DNA from: Ancistrus triradiatus
Taxonomy: Eukaryota; Chordata; Actinopteri; Siluriformes; Loricariidae
NCBI GenBank assembly: GCA_025084515.1
Contig: JAJAGP010001967.1
Location: 1-64,000, forward strand
Length of the DNA stretch: 64,000 nucleotides
Direction: 5' to 3'
The notes beneath the pieces were generated by a model. That model saw only the letters and a list, made by a program, of their open reading frames with translations, had not been told where the DNA came from and ran no database searches. Each line of letters starts with the position of its first letter. Position 1 is the stretch's first letter. Both the position numbers and the translations under genes were made by a program. Shown piece after piece: positions 10,350-19,792 of this stretch.

Positions 10350-11627
10350 GTGGCATGGAAAGATGCCCTTACTGAATACAAACATGCCCTTAAAAAATCT
10401 AAATCAGAATATTTCTCATTTTTGATAGACAGTAACAAGAATAATCCAAGATTCCTCTTTGACACTGTATCAAAACTCACTGGGAATGCACCTGTTTTGG
10501 AACCTATTGTACCGCCGGTGTATACCAGTAATGATTTCCTAATATTCTTTAATGATAAGATAGAAAAAATACGACGTGAAAGTCAGAATGTACATCCCAG
10601 TAGCAAGCAGCAACTCTCCCTGAGGAACATGAGTGCTGAAGGCCTATCTAACAATGTTTTACAACTACATTCCTTTAGTCCGATCTCCCAAATTGAACTA
10701 ACTAACTTAATTAGTTGTTCAAAATCCTCATCATGTCTACTGGACCCTATACCAACACGTTTACTTAAAGATCTAATCCCTGCCATTATAGAACCCCTAC
10801 TTACCATAATAAATTCATCCCTTAACCTTGGATACATACCAAAGTCTTTTAAATGTGCAGTTATCAGGCCCCTGATTAAAAAACCTAATCTTGATCCACT
10901 TGTGCTATCTAACTATAGGCCAATATCTAACCTTTCTTTTATCTCTAAGGTTCTAGAAAAAGTCGTCTCCCAACAATTATGCTCTTATTTACACAGAAAT
11001 AATATTCATGAAACATTTCAGTCAGGATTCAGATCCGACCACAGTACTGAAACCGCATTAGTTAGGGTAGTTAATGATCTGTTAATGTCCTCCGATAATG
11101 GATGTGTCTCTTTCCTTGTTCTTTTAGACCTTAGTGCACCATTTGATACTGTAGATCATAATATTTTATTGAAAATGCAAGAAAACACAGTAGGTATTAA
11201 AGGACTCGCACTCTCCTGGTTTGAATCCTATCTGAGTGATCGCTCACAATTTGTCCTTGTAAATAACTCATGCTCGGATACTACAAAAGTAAAGTATAGC
11301 GTTCCCCAGGGGTCAGTGTTGGGACCTCTATTATTTACTCTTTACATTCTACCCTTAGGGAATATTATTGATAAACATGGAATTAACTTCCACTGTTATG
11401 CAGACGACACACAGTTGTATATATCAGCCAAAACAAAGAAAATCCACAGACTCAGTAAGATTGAGGATTGTATTAACGACATAAAAGACTGGATGTCGTG
11501 TAACTTCCTTTTACTGAATTCAGATAAAACTGAAGTATTACTTATTGGTCCAAAGGCTGCTAGGGAGAAGCTGACTAATCTAGTGTTAAATATTAACGCT
11601 TTCTCTCTGTCACCCCCAGCTCAGTAG
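10350..11627 (+). pseudogene. LINE reverse transcriptase (L2-1 ORF2 fragment)
   Basis: A continuous 425-codon frame entered at a GTG, so its left end is not a real start. It carries the RT order: YRPISNLSFISKVLEKV (palm block), FQSGFRSDHSTETALVRV, LLDLSAPFDTVDH (first catalytic Asp region; usual AAF is APF here), VPQGSVLGPLLFTLYI and the catalytic box YADDTQLY. It stops at 11,627 (TAG) where related copies continue VKNLGVTFDSDL. The endonuclease usually N-terminal to it is missing. RT copies element RNA at the target site; this copy is a relic. Confidence 0.85.
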
Positions 11628-11639
11628 TAAAAATCTTGG

Positions 11640-12011
11640 GTGTCACAATGGACTCAGACCTCTCTTTTGATGCACATATTAGTGAAATCACCAGAGTTGC
11701 TTGCATTACTGCATAATATCACAAAAATAAGAAATATACTTTCCGTTAATGATGCTGAAAAACTGATCCATGCGTTTATAACTTCAAGGTTAGATTACTG
11801 TAATGCCCTTTTTGCTGGTTGCTCTGGTAGATCCTTTAACAAGCTCCAGTTGGTACAAAATGCAGCAGCACGAGTGCTTACTAGAACTAGGAAGTTTGAC
11901 CATATTAGTCTCGTTCTATCATCTTTGCACTGGCTGCCTATTAAATTTCGTACTGATTATAAATTTATTGCTAACCCTATAAGCTCTACATGGCCTGACC
12001 GCAGTATTTAA
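11640..12011 (+). pseudogene. LINE RT C-terminal part (L2-1)
   Basis: Continuation of the ORF2 protein in another frame: DYCNALFAGCSGRSFNKLQL, QNAAARVLTRTRKFDHI and SSLHWLPIKFRTDYK match the thumb/C-terminal region of the other L2 copies (for instance 21,252-21,701). After ~12,010 the match continues in broken frames (LHGLAP region missing, then SYMAPHLWN-like codons) to about 12,230. Confidence 0.75.
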
Positions 12012-12331
12012 GGGAAACTATTAGCACTATACACCCCATCCCGCTTACTTCGTTCACAAGGTTTGCAGGGGTACTTGTAGTCCCTAGGATTAAAAAAGTC
12101 CACTTGCAGGGGAAGAGCGTTCTCATACATAGCCCCTCACCTTTGGAATAGCCTCCCTGTCACTGTTCGTGATTCAAACTCGCTCCTGATCTTCAAGTCA
12201 AGATTAAAAACACACTTATTTACTCAGGCCTTTGGGGAGCCTTAAAACAATATTTGACATTTTACAATGAATGTTTACTTAATATCATGTTTTTAACACA
12301 TTTTTGTGTTTCTTTATTTCCGAGATGGCGC

Positions 12332-12363
12332 GGACACAAAACCCTGGTCTGGGTTTTGTGTCC
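12332..12363. repeat. Perfect 13-bp stem-loop in LINE 3' UTR
   Basis: GGACACAAAACCC (12,332-12,344), a 6-base loop TGGTCT, then the exact reverse complement GGGTTTTGTGTCC (12,351-12,363). Confidence 0.9.
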
Positions 12364-13052
12364 TGAGGATGTAGCTCACGGTTTCTTCGCTGCAAGGACA
12401 ACACCGCCTCTCCTCACTGCCCCCAGCGACGTGAGGATGAAGTCCTTAGATCCAGTGATGCAGCTGACAACACTGCCTTTTCTCCTCATCTGCTGAACGT
12501 ACTGTAATTCTCTGGTGACTCTCTCTGTTCCAGTCCTCATACCATTACTCAGTACCCATCAGAGGGTAATAACTTCCGGGACACACAAAATTACGGTAAC
12601 TCTTCCACTTAGACTACCTGTTCAAACTCCGGGACACAACTACAAGACAAAAAACAAAACTACAGTAACTCTTCCACTTTGACTACCTGTTCATTCAAAC
12701 TCATTCAATCATAACTTTATAGATCTTATCTTATTCTCTATTTTTTATTAGTTCAAATCATCTTAGTCTATATAATTATTCTATTCTAAATTTAAATAGG
12801 GTATTATCTTTACATATACTCTTCAATTATTGTATTTAACATCTAGGCTGCCCAAGGAGGATGGGTCCCTATTTGAGTCTTGGATCCTCCCAAGGTTTCT
12901 TCCTATAAGGGAGTTTTTCCTTGCCACTGTCGCCGCAGGCTTGCTCAACTAGGGCTTTGATCTAATATATTTGTAAAGCTGCTTTGAGAAAATGCTGTGT
13001 TGTAAAAAGCGGTATATAAATAAATTTGACTTGACTTGACTTGAGTCTCTAG

Positions 13053-14068
13053 TTATTATTATTATTATTATTATTTCACGATTTTCGACGCATTTTAACT
13101 GCTGCAACTTTCGAGATATCGACCCCGTTCCAGTGCCATCACGTTGGGTCTGGTCGGGAATCAATTCCCAAATTTTCCCATAGGAAATGAATGGGCCAAA
13201 AGTTAATGAATCATAACGCAGTCAGTTTTTGACATAGGGCTACGAAATTTGCCAGGCTTGGTCCCGGGGGCAATCTCAGGTGAAATGTGATGCCCATGGG
13301 GCCCCTGTGGACCCCGGCTGGGCACTGGGGCACCTGGCGGGCCAATGACCGTAGCTCAGTCAGATTTCGACCTACGGCCACGAAATTCAGCAGGCTTGGT
13401 CCCGGCGTCAATCTGAGATGATATGTGATGCCCATGGGGCCCCTGTGGACCCCAGCTGGGCACCGGGACCCCTGGTGGGCCAATGACCTTAACTCGGTCA
13501 GTTTTCGTTGTATGTCCACAAAATTCAGCAGGCTTGGTCCCGGATGCAATCTGAGGAGATATGTGATGCCCATGGGGCCCCTCTGGACCCCAGTTGGGCA
13601 CTGAGGCCCCTGGCAGACCAATGACCGTAACTCAGTCAGTTTTTGACCTACAGCCACGAAATTCAGCAGGCTTGGTCCCGGGTGCAATCTGAGGTGATAT
13701 GTGATGCCCATGGGGCCCCTCTGGACCCTGGCTGGGCACTGTGGCCCCTGGTGGGCCAATGACCATAACTCAGTCAGTTTTCGACGTACTGCCATGAAAT
13801 TCGGCAGGCTTGGTCCCGGGTGCAATCTGAGGTGATATGTGATGCCCATGGGGTCCCTGTCGAAACCGACTTGGCATTGGGGCCTCTGGCGGGCCAATGT
13901 CTGTAACTCAGTCAGTTTATGACCTACAGCCACGAAATTTGGCACGCTTGGTCCCGGCGGCACCCTGGGGTGACGTGATGCCCTTTGGGCCCATGAAGTA
14001 CACTAAGGTTCAGCCATTGCAGAGTGGCAATCACACTCGCATTTTCTTCAGGAAATGCACTTCTTTAG
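13053..14068 (+). mobile_element. Helitron/Helentron-like element E7, last of the series
   Basis: After (TTA)n the element starts at 13,073-13,078 with TTTCACGATTTTCGACGCAT, nearly identical to E4. The 5' region runs to ~13,205. Five to six 138-bp units, the most regular of the window, fill 13,210-13,970. The 3' end has GGCAATCACACT (14,026-14,037), hairpin GCATTTTCTTCAGGAAATGC (14,039-14,058) and TTAG-T (14,065-14,069). L2 3' UTR sequence follows directly. Confidence 0.6.
13210..13970 (+). repeat. 138-bp minisatellite array in E7
   Basis: Units begin ATGACC(G/A)TAACTCAGTCAG; ATGACC recurs at 13,621 and 13,759, exactly 138 bp apart. Because 138 is a multiple of three, a frame without stops on the minus strand passes through all units and gives a 46-residue repeat; I read that as a by-product, not a protein. 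Confidence 0.9.
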
Positions 14069-14069
14069 T

Positions 14070-14352
14070 TTTATTTGAATTATCACTATAAGATTTATTT
14101 GTTTAGCTATATTAGTTTCATTATTACATTTATCAACTACGCCACCCAAGGAGGTTGGGTCCCTTTTTAACACTTGGTCCTCCCAATGTTTCTTCCTCAT
14201 AACGCATAGGAATGAGTTTTTCCTTGCCACTGTCACCCTAGGCTTGCTCAATTTGGGATGGGCCATAGATATTAGAAGATAATCTAAAATTATAAAGTTG
14301 CTTTGAGACAATGCTCCATTGTAAAAAAGTGCTATATAAATAAATCTGACTT
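14070..14352 (+). mobile_element. L2-type LINE, 3' UTR fragment
   Basis: Contains CCACCCAAGGAGGTTGGGTC, the GAGTTTTTCCTTGCCACTGT phrase, TTGCTTTGAGACAATGCTCC, and GTGCTATATAAATAAATCTG near 14,328-14,347. Only the last ~280 bp of an L2-type element is present, the common 5'-truncated state. Confidence 0.75.
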
Positions 14353-14678
14353 GTCTAACAAAGACACACCATAGGTAAAGTGCTCACAAACAAAGGAAGT
14401 GCCATGCCAACCTAAAATACATGTCACACAAGAAACACTGAAACACAGAGGATCAGAAGTATAAAGACAAAGACCAGGAACGAGTACAAACCAGAACCAG
14501 GAGCCAGGAGAAACAGGTTGTGGAGTGAAATTGCCAGATGAGGAAGTGGGATATTTATAGTAAAGGACAGCAGGTCGCAACAGCCTTACATGCTGTTGTA
14601 AAAGAAGAAAGTCGAGAGAGAGTGGGTTAAATCAGAGTGACACAAGCTGGAGAGTTTGCATCTTCGTGACACTCAGTA
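14353..14678 (-). repeat. LTR-like sequence, minus strand
   Basis: Read on the minus strand from 14,674 it begins TGTCACGAAGATGC and contains GTCCTTTACTATAAATATCC (a TATA-like site), resembling the minus-strand sequence starting at 28,163. I infer an LTR fragment; no internal coding region or partner LTR adjoins it. Confidence 0.35.
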
Positions 14679-16190
14679 AATTTGTGTTTTCAGCAAAGCA
14701 CTATTTTCATTGTGACTAGCTAGCAGATTTTTAAATTGTTCCACCATAAACTTTGTGAGTTTTTGTTAGTGGGTGAGAGAAATTTATCAACATTTACACT
14801 CATTTACAAAAAAGAGGTAGCTATGCAAATGGCCTCCAAATGGTTGATAAACCTTGATATTAAAAAATGTGTTTGAGAAAACTGCCCAAATATTCCATGT
14901 CCAAATCAGTGTTAAAAATACATTACGAGCTTAAATTTAGTTATTTAGCAGATGCTCTTATCTGTACAACTTTTAACTGACAGAATCGTACAATGTACCG
15001 TCAGTGCAGTTCTAAAAAGCAGTACTCTATTTGCACGAAACTCCCTCTCCATTCTTCTTTCCCAAATCCAGGGTTATTTCAGTATCCGTGGTTATTTCAG
15101 AAATTGCTAAATTATGAATACCTTAAACCAACACCTCTTGCTGTCTTTTCCTGTTGACTGTCTTTTGATGTGGACTGATGTGGATCACTGTTTGCCATGG
15201 ATTGTTCTGTTGTTACCAGATTCCTGACAATGTTCATGTAAGTAAACTGGATGTAACTGACTGCTTGGGAGCTTTGACAGTGCTGAAGATGACAGTCCTC
15301 TTCCTCTGGTAGACATTATCTTGATGATGAGAGCTTATCTAAATATGTTTATCAATCTGCTCAGTGATGTGTCAGCAGATGTGAAGTGGTTCATTACCGT
15401 AATAAACAAAATGATGATTTAAGTCAGAGATGAACTGCCACAGAACTCGCATCCAGAGCGCACACACACACGCACGCACACACACACCATGTGACCGCCC
15501 ACTGATATACTGATTAATGTAGCAAATTAATGTTACACCTACCCTAACCCTTACCTCAGTAACCAAAGGCAAACCAAAAGCAAATCTTTTGGCTGCAGTT
15601 TCTGTTAAAAAACATTGGGGCCCAGAAAAGTCTTCACAATGTCATAAATGTCAGAAATGTCAGTTCATCGGTAGTTCAGGCAGGACACTAGTCAGGCCCG
15701 ACTCATTGTTAAATTTCTAGCTTCGCTATAGGCAATCAATCATGTCCTTGCTGCGCCTATGCGAGCCATTTTGCAAAGCTGTCCTTACGTATACACTGCT
15801 CATGTTTACGCAAACTTTTACTCAGTTCCTTACAGACAGTAACTTTGTTGAATGATATTGCAGCACCTGTCGGAGCTTCTCACGAGGTGCTGTTTGCATT
15901 TTTACTAAACACATATCGGACCCCCACCTGCAAACTTTTTAACTCTGCTCCGGCAAAGCAGTAAAGAAAAGAAAAGCATTCCCACATGCATTCCCACCTC
16001 AGCTCCAGCATCAGTCACTGCTCGGCTATCCAAGAGATCCGAACCAGCTCTAGCATCCAGCAGCTCTGAAAAAAACGGATAACTTTTCATCAGCTGTATC
16101 CAGCATGCAGGTATCATTGGCCATTACGAAATCCAAAATTTAAGCTATAGAATGCTCAGTCTGATTTCGTCAGCCTTCCACTTCCACAGC
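14679..16190. other. No gene recognised
   Basis: AT-rich, non-coding in appearance. The only clear structure is a CA/CGCA microsatellite at 15,459-15,488. No frame longer than ~70 codons looks like a known protein. Confidence 0.5.
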
Positions 16191-16600
16191 GAGTCCTGTG
16201 CCGGCATTGCTACTCAATGGCTCTGTCTGGCATAATTGAACTGTACGTGGTAGATTCGGCAGAGTATGCTCTGCCGTTGAAGTGATGTGCTCTTTCAGTG
16301 ACCAAGTGTGTAGTAGACACAGAACTTCAGACATGCTACACCCACCATCTTACCATTGTTATGTGACTTGACGTCACATCGCCTTCATTAAAAACCGGCA
16401 TTATACATACTGTGGCTGCATCCTAAATGGCATACTTAAACAGTAGTGACTAGATTCGAAAAAGTATGCACTGCTTGACCGTTAAAGCAGTATGCTCTTT
16501 CTGTACGCAAGCATGCACTGTGCACAGAATGTCGGATGCACGACACCAATGTCATCTGACACATTACATCACACTACCGCTGTTAAAAACCGTTGTACTA
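16190..16600. repeat. MITE-like sequence with an internal near-duplication
   Basis: Contains TGGCTGCATCCTAAATGGCA and CATACTTAAACAGTAGTGAC (16,411-16,450), phrases seen in small fish DNA transposons. Two similar stretches (about 16,240-16,400 and 16,475-16,600) share AGTATGCTCT, GCTCTTTC, a CAGA(A/G) block, a (T/A)CATCACA-like site and TTAAAAACCG. I cannot place the ends. Confidence 0.35.
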
Positions 16601-16905
16601 TAATAATTGTAAGGGTTTTTTTGTGCACTTTAACCAGCTGCATCCTTGCTGTCCGCCCTTTTTTCTTCCTTAGCTGTTAATGCCTCTGCTGCACCAGGTT
16701 TCGGACACAACCTATGTATTCAGACAATCTACTCGGTTTTGAGTAACGACAACGGTAATGACAACGATGACATTATGATAACGCGAACATCACTGGGAAC
16801 TGCAGTCGCAGTTTCAACCAGAGTTCCTTTCTTCCCTCCTGCTGCAGCAATCTCATATAATTTGAGAAGCCAAAATTCTAGCTGTGTCAGTGTCATTAGA
16901 GGACA

Positions 16906-17060
16906 GTGACCCCCAGCTGTCAAAATCTAACTCTGGCTAAATTCAATGTAGCTTTCGGTGTGTTTAGAAATGTTATCTGCGAAGTTTATCCATCTCGTAG
17001 AGCTGAGCTAGACACCTACCTAGCTATAATCGCAGATTTTTGTATCAGCTATAGAGGAAC
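16906..17060 (+). pseudogene. Unassigned protein-coding remnant, interrupted by the gypsy element
   Basis: About 50 codons ending at the gypsy 5' LTR read LAKFNVAFGVFRNVICEVYP, then SRRAELDTYLAIIADFCISY. It looks like a real, though partial, helical protein of a repeated element, but I do not recognise the family. Beyond the gypsy element (from 25,050) the frame meets a stop within a few codons. Confidence 0.3.
17056..17060. repeat. Target-site duplication GGAAC, left copy
   Basis: GGAAC immediately before the 5' LTR is repeated immediately after the 3' LTR at 25,045-25,049. Five bases is the usual duplication for Ty3/gypsy integrase. Confidence 0.85.
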
Positions 17061-17320
17061 TGTCACGCCACCTTCCAGCGCCGCTCCCGATTCACGCAAC
17101 CTGCCTCGCTCTTCCTCACCCGCCTACTGATCACCTGCTCCACTGTTCCACATTCCGACCTACCCTCCATACCGCATATAAACACCACTCAGTCACTAAC
17201 ACTCCACTACACAACAAGGTATCCATCTCGTTACATAGCTCCTCTGTCAAATCTACTAATAAAAGCCTCCTATCGTACTCCACTGCCTGCGTCTGTCTCC
17301 TACCTCCAGTCGGCGTTACA
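17061..17320 (+). repeat. 5' LTR of the gypsy element
   Basis: 260 bp, starts TGTCACGCCACC and ends GGCGTTACA (TG..CA). It contains CATATAAACACC (TATA-like, ~17,175) and CTAATAAAAGCC (polyadenylation signal AATAAA, ~17,259). Matches 24,787-25,044. Confidence 0.92.
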
Positions 17321-17338
17321 ATTTGTGTAGCCTGAAAC

Positions 17339-18271
17339 ATGAAGACAGCAGTTAGTGGTGCTGACCCTACCTTGACCACAGCGGAGCAGCTCGCCGAACT
17401 CCGCTCTCAGCTCCAGGAAGTGGCTCAAGCGGTTTCCCTGTTGGCGGACAGCCATCGATCGCTCAACGTGCTGGTTCCCTCTGTTAGGGAGCTCACTCAA
17501 CGCGTGTCACAGCTAACGCCGCCCGCCGCCACAGAATAGCCCTACCGGGGACATATGATGGCGATCCGGAACGCTGTGAGGGCTTCCTTCACCAGTGCGA
17601 TCTGTACTTCGCTCACTCACCGCCGGAATCCGATGCAGCCCGCATCGCCGTGGTAGTCTCCCTCCTCTCCGGTTGAGCCTTGGATGGGCCACCGCCATCT
17701 GGACCCAACAAGGTGAGGAGGCCTGTGATTTTACGGGCGCTTTCTGACTGCTTTCCGTGCTGTGTTCCAGCATCCTCGTGAGGGAAGGTCCACTGGAGAC
17801 GTCTTGCTCACTCTACGCCAGGGTCATCGCTCTTCCGCCGACTACGCTCTTCGCTTCCGCACCCTGGCGGCTCAAAGTGGATGGAACACTCCTGCTCTGC
17901 TCTCCGCTTTCCATCAAGGCCTGCGTCCCGATCTCAGGAGAGAACTGGCCGGGCATCACCTCAACCTGTTTCTGGAGGAGCTCATCACCCTCACAATCCG
18001 CCTGGACCAGCTTCTCGTTTCTTGGTCTGCCTCCGCTACTCGTCCCGCTCCCCGGGCCTCCTCTTCTGACTCCCGTGATCCCTCACCTCCAGCGGAACCT
18101 ATGGAGCTTGCTCGCACGCACCTGTCCCCCGAGGAATGCCGTAGCCATTTCGAGCAGGACCTCTGCTGTTACTGCGGCTCGGATCGCCATCTCCGTCCTG
18201 CCTGTGACCTCGCTCCGCCCACTGGACCAGACTACACGCATGCCAGGGATCCGGCACGCACACCCGGGTGA
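17339..18271 (+). pseudogene. gypsy gag, broken
   Basis: ATG at 17,339 gives MKTAVSGADPTLTTAEQLAE followed by a coiled-coil-like stretch (LRSQLQEVAQAVSLLADSHR). The frame stops at 17,537, then the capsid part continues with stops and a shift. From 17,762 it is open again (DVLLTLRQGHRSSADYALRF; FHQGLRPDLRRELAGHHLNL), the typical gag core of this group. A zinc knuckle CCYCGSDRHLRPAC (C-X2-C-X4-H-X4-C) precedes the end at 18,271. Gag would form the particle and bind element RNA; this copy cannot make it intact. Confidence 0.8.
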
Positions 18272-18299
18272 GTCGACTCCCTCTTGACTCCTCATTCAC

Positions 18300-19678
18300 T
18301 CTGCCGGTCCTCTTGCGGCTAGCTCACACTGACGTCTCTCTCGTAGCGCTGATCGACTCCGGCGCCCAGGGGAATTTCATCTCCGACCACCTTGTCACCA
18401 AATAGAAGATCCCCTGCTCTACACTCCCGGCCAGACGCCGGATCACAGCGGCCGACGGTCGTCCGCTTGGACCAGGACTGCTCACTCGCATCACAGCTCC
18501 TCTCTGCCTGCTTACCGGCGCCATCCACCAGGAGTCTATCTCTCTGCCTCCAGTGAGCTCTCTCACCTACCCCGTCATCCTGGGGCTTCCCTGGCTTCGC
18601 CGCCACGATCCTCTCATCTCATGGTCTACCCGCAAGCTCATTCGCTGGTCACCTTGGTGCCAAGACCATTGCCTGCTCCGTCCCCCTCTTCAGGTCAACT
18701 CTCTCCCACTCTCGGAACCTGCATCTCTTCCGGACAACATGCCCGACAACTACAAGGATCTGACCTCGATCTTCGCGTTGGGCCTCTTCATCCACATCGC
18801 TCCTACGACTGTGCTATCGACCTTATTCCGGGCGCACCGCTACCCAAGTCTCGTCTGTATCCTCTCTCAACGACCGAAGAACAATCCATGTCAGAATATA
18901 TCACTGAGTACCTTGAAACCTTCATCCGTCCATCCACCTCCCCCGTCTCGGCGGGGTTCTTCTTCGTGCCCAAGTGGGACGGCGGCCTTAGGCCCTGCAT
19001 AGACTACCGAGAACTCAACCGAATCACCCACAGGTACACCTATCCGCTCCCGCTGGTGCCCTCATCCCTCAAACAGTTCCGCACAGCCCGCTGGTACACC
19101 AAATTGGACCTTAGGAACGCATACAACCTGTGTACAATCCGTGTCAGAGAGGGCGACGAGTGGAAGACCGCCTTCAGCACCAGCACTGGTCACTACGAGT
19201 ACCTGGTGATGCCCTTCGGCCTGGCAAACGCGCCGTCGTTCTTCCAGGCATTCATCAACAATGTGCTCCGGGACATGTTGGGCATCATTCGTCATTGTCT
19301 ATCTAGATGACATCCTGATTTACTCATCGGATTTTGCCACTCACGTCTCCCACTTCCGCCAGGTACTCGAGAGGCTCCAGCTCCACCATCTCCGTGTGAA
19401 GGCGGAAAAATGTGAGTTCCACTCCCAGTCTGTGCATTATCTGGGCTATGTGATCTCCCCCTCCGGGGTCGCTATGGACGACTCCAAGCTCTCCGCCGTC
19501 CTCTCCTGGCCCACACCAACCTCCATCAAGAAGCTACAGCGTTTCCTGGGTTTTGCGAACTTCTATCGCCGCTTCATCAGGAACTTCAGCCGCACGGTGG
19601 CACCCCTCGACGCGCTTCTGCAGGGCAAACCCCGCTCTCTCCGTTGGTCTCAGGAATCCGAGCAGGCCTACGTTTGAT
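18300..19678 (+). pseudogene. gypsy pol, protease and reverse transcriptase part
   Basis: The aspartic-protease motif LIDSGAQGNFIS lies at ~18,348-18,383 and is followed by an in-frame TAG (18,402). ILGLPWLRRHDP is the flap end. RT blocks: FFFVPKWDGGLRPCIDYREL (~18,958-19,017), KLDLRNAYNL, FSTSTGHYEYLVMPFGLANA, then a frameshift near 19,285, then VIVYLDDILIYS with the catalytic YLDD at 19,299-19,310. The connection domain reads LQRFLGFANFYRRFIRNFSR. The segment stops at the LINE junction after SQESEQAY. Confidence 0.9.
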
Positions 19679-19792
19679 CCTGCAAGGGTCAAACGCATTA
19701 GGGAAAAAAGGCTAGCACCATGGTATAATGACCACACCCGTACCTTAAAGCAAAGAACACGGCATTTAGAGCGCAAGTGGAGACATAGTTAA

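Larger units (their letters stand above)
8971..13046 (+). mobile_element. L2/Maui-type LINE, degenerate (L2-1)
   Basis: A non-LTR retrotransposon lying in E6. Order: 5' UTR-like stretch (8,971-9,341), ORF1 remnant (9,342-9,810), a short region too small for an endonuclease (9,810-10,340), reverse transcriptase (10,350-12,010), and a 3' UTR with the phrase AGTTTTTCCTTGCCACTGTC (12,915-12,934). The end reads GTATATAAATAAATTTGACT followed by a few TTGAC repeats (to 13,044), typical of fish L2-group tails. The endonuclease appears deleted, so this copy cannot move alone. Confidence 0.8.
8041..13052 (+). mobile_element. Helentron-like element E6, split by an L2-type LINE
   Basis: Begins with ATTAGTGTGATCGCC (8,044), a variant of the palindrome half-site of E2, then the shared 5' region (8,090-8,290). 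About four to five units fill 8,290-8,910. The 3' end GGCAACCACACTCGC and the left arm and loop of the hairpin (GCATTTTCTTCAGGAAAT, 8,953-8,970) are intact, then LINE sequence starts. After the LINE, GTCTCTAGTTATTATT (13,045-13,060) supplies the missing end. The bases GCACC of the expected terminus are absent, so a few bases were lost at the insertion. Confidence 0.55.

Noticed and set aside
10350..10352. GTG as start codon of the L2-1 reverse transcriptase
   Set aside because: In eukaryotic LINEs this frame is an internal part of ORF2; the GTG is just the first base after the frame opens.
13211..13963. 250-codon minus-strand open frame with 46-residue repeats, possible repeat protein
   Set aside because: It exists only because the 138-bp DNA unit is a multiple of three; other units of the same array break the frame, and other frames are open as well. 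No start, promoter or domain.
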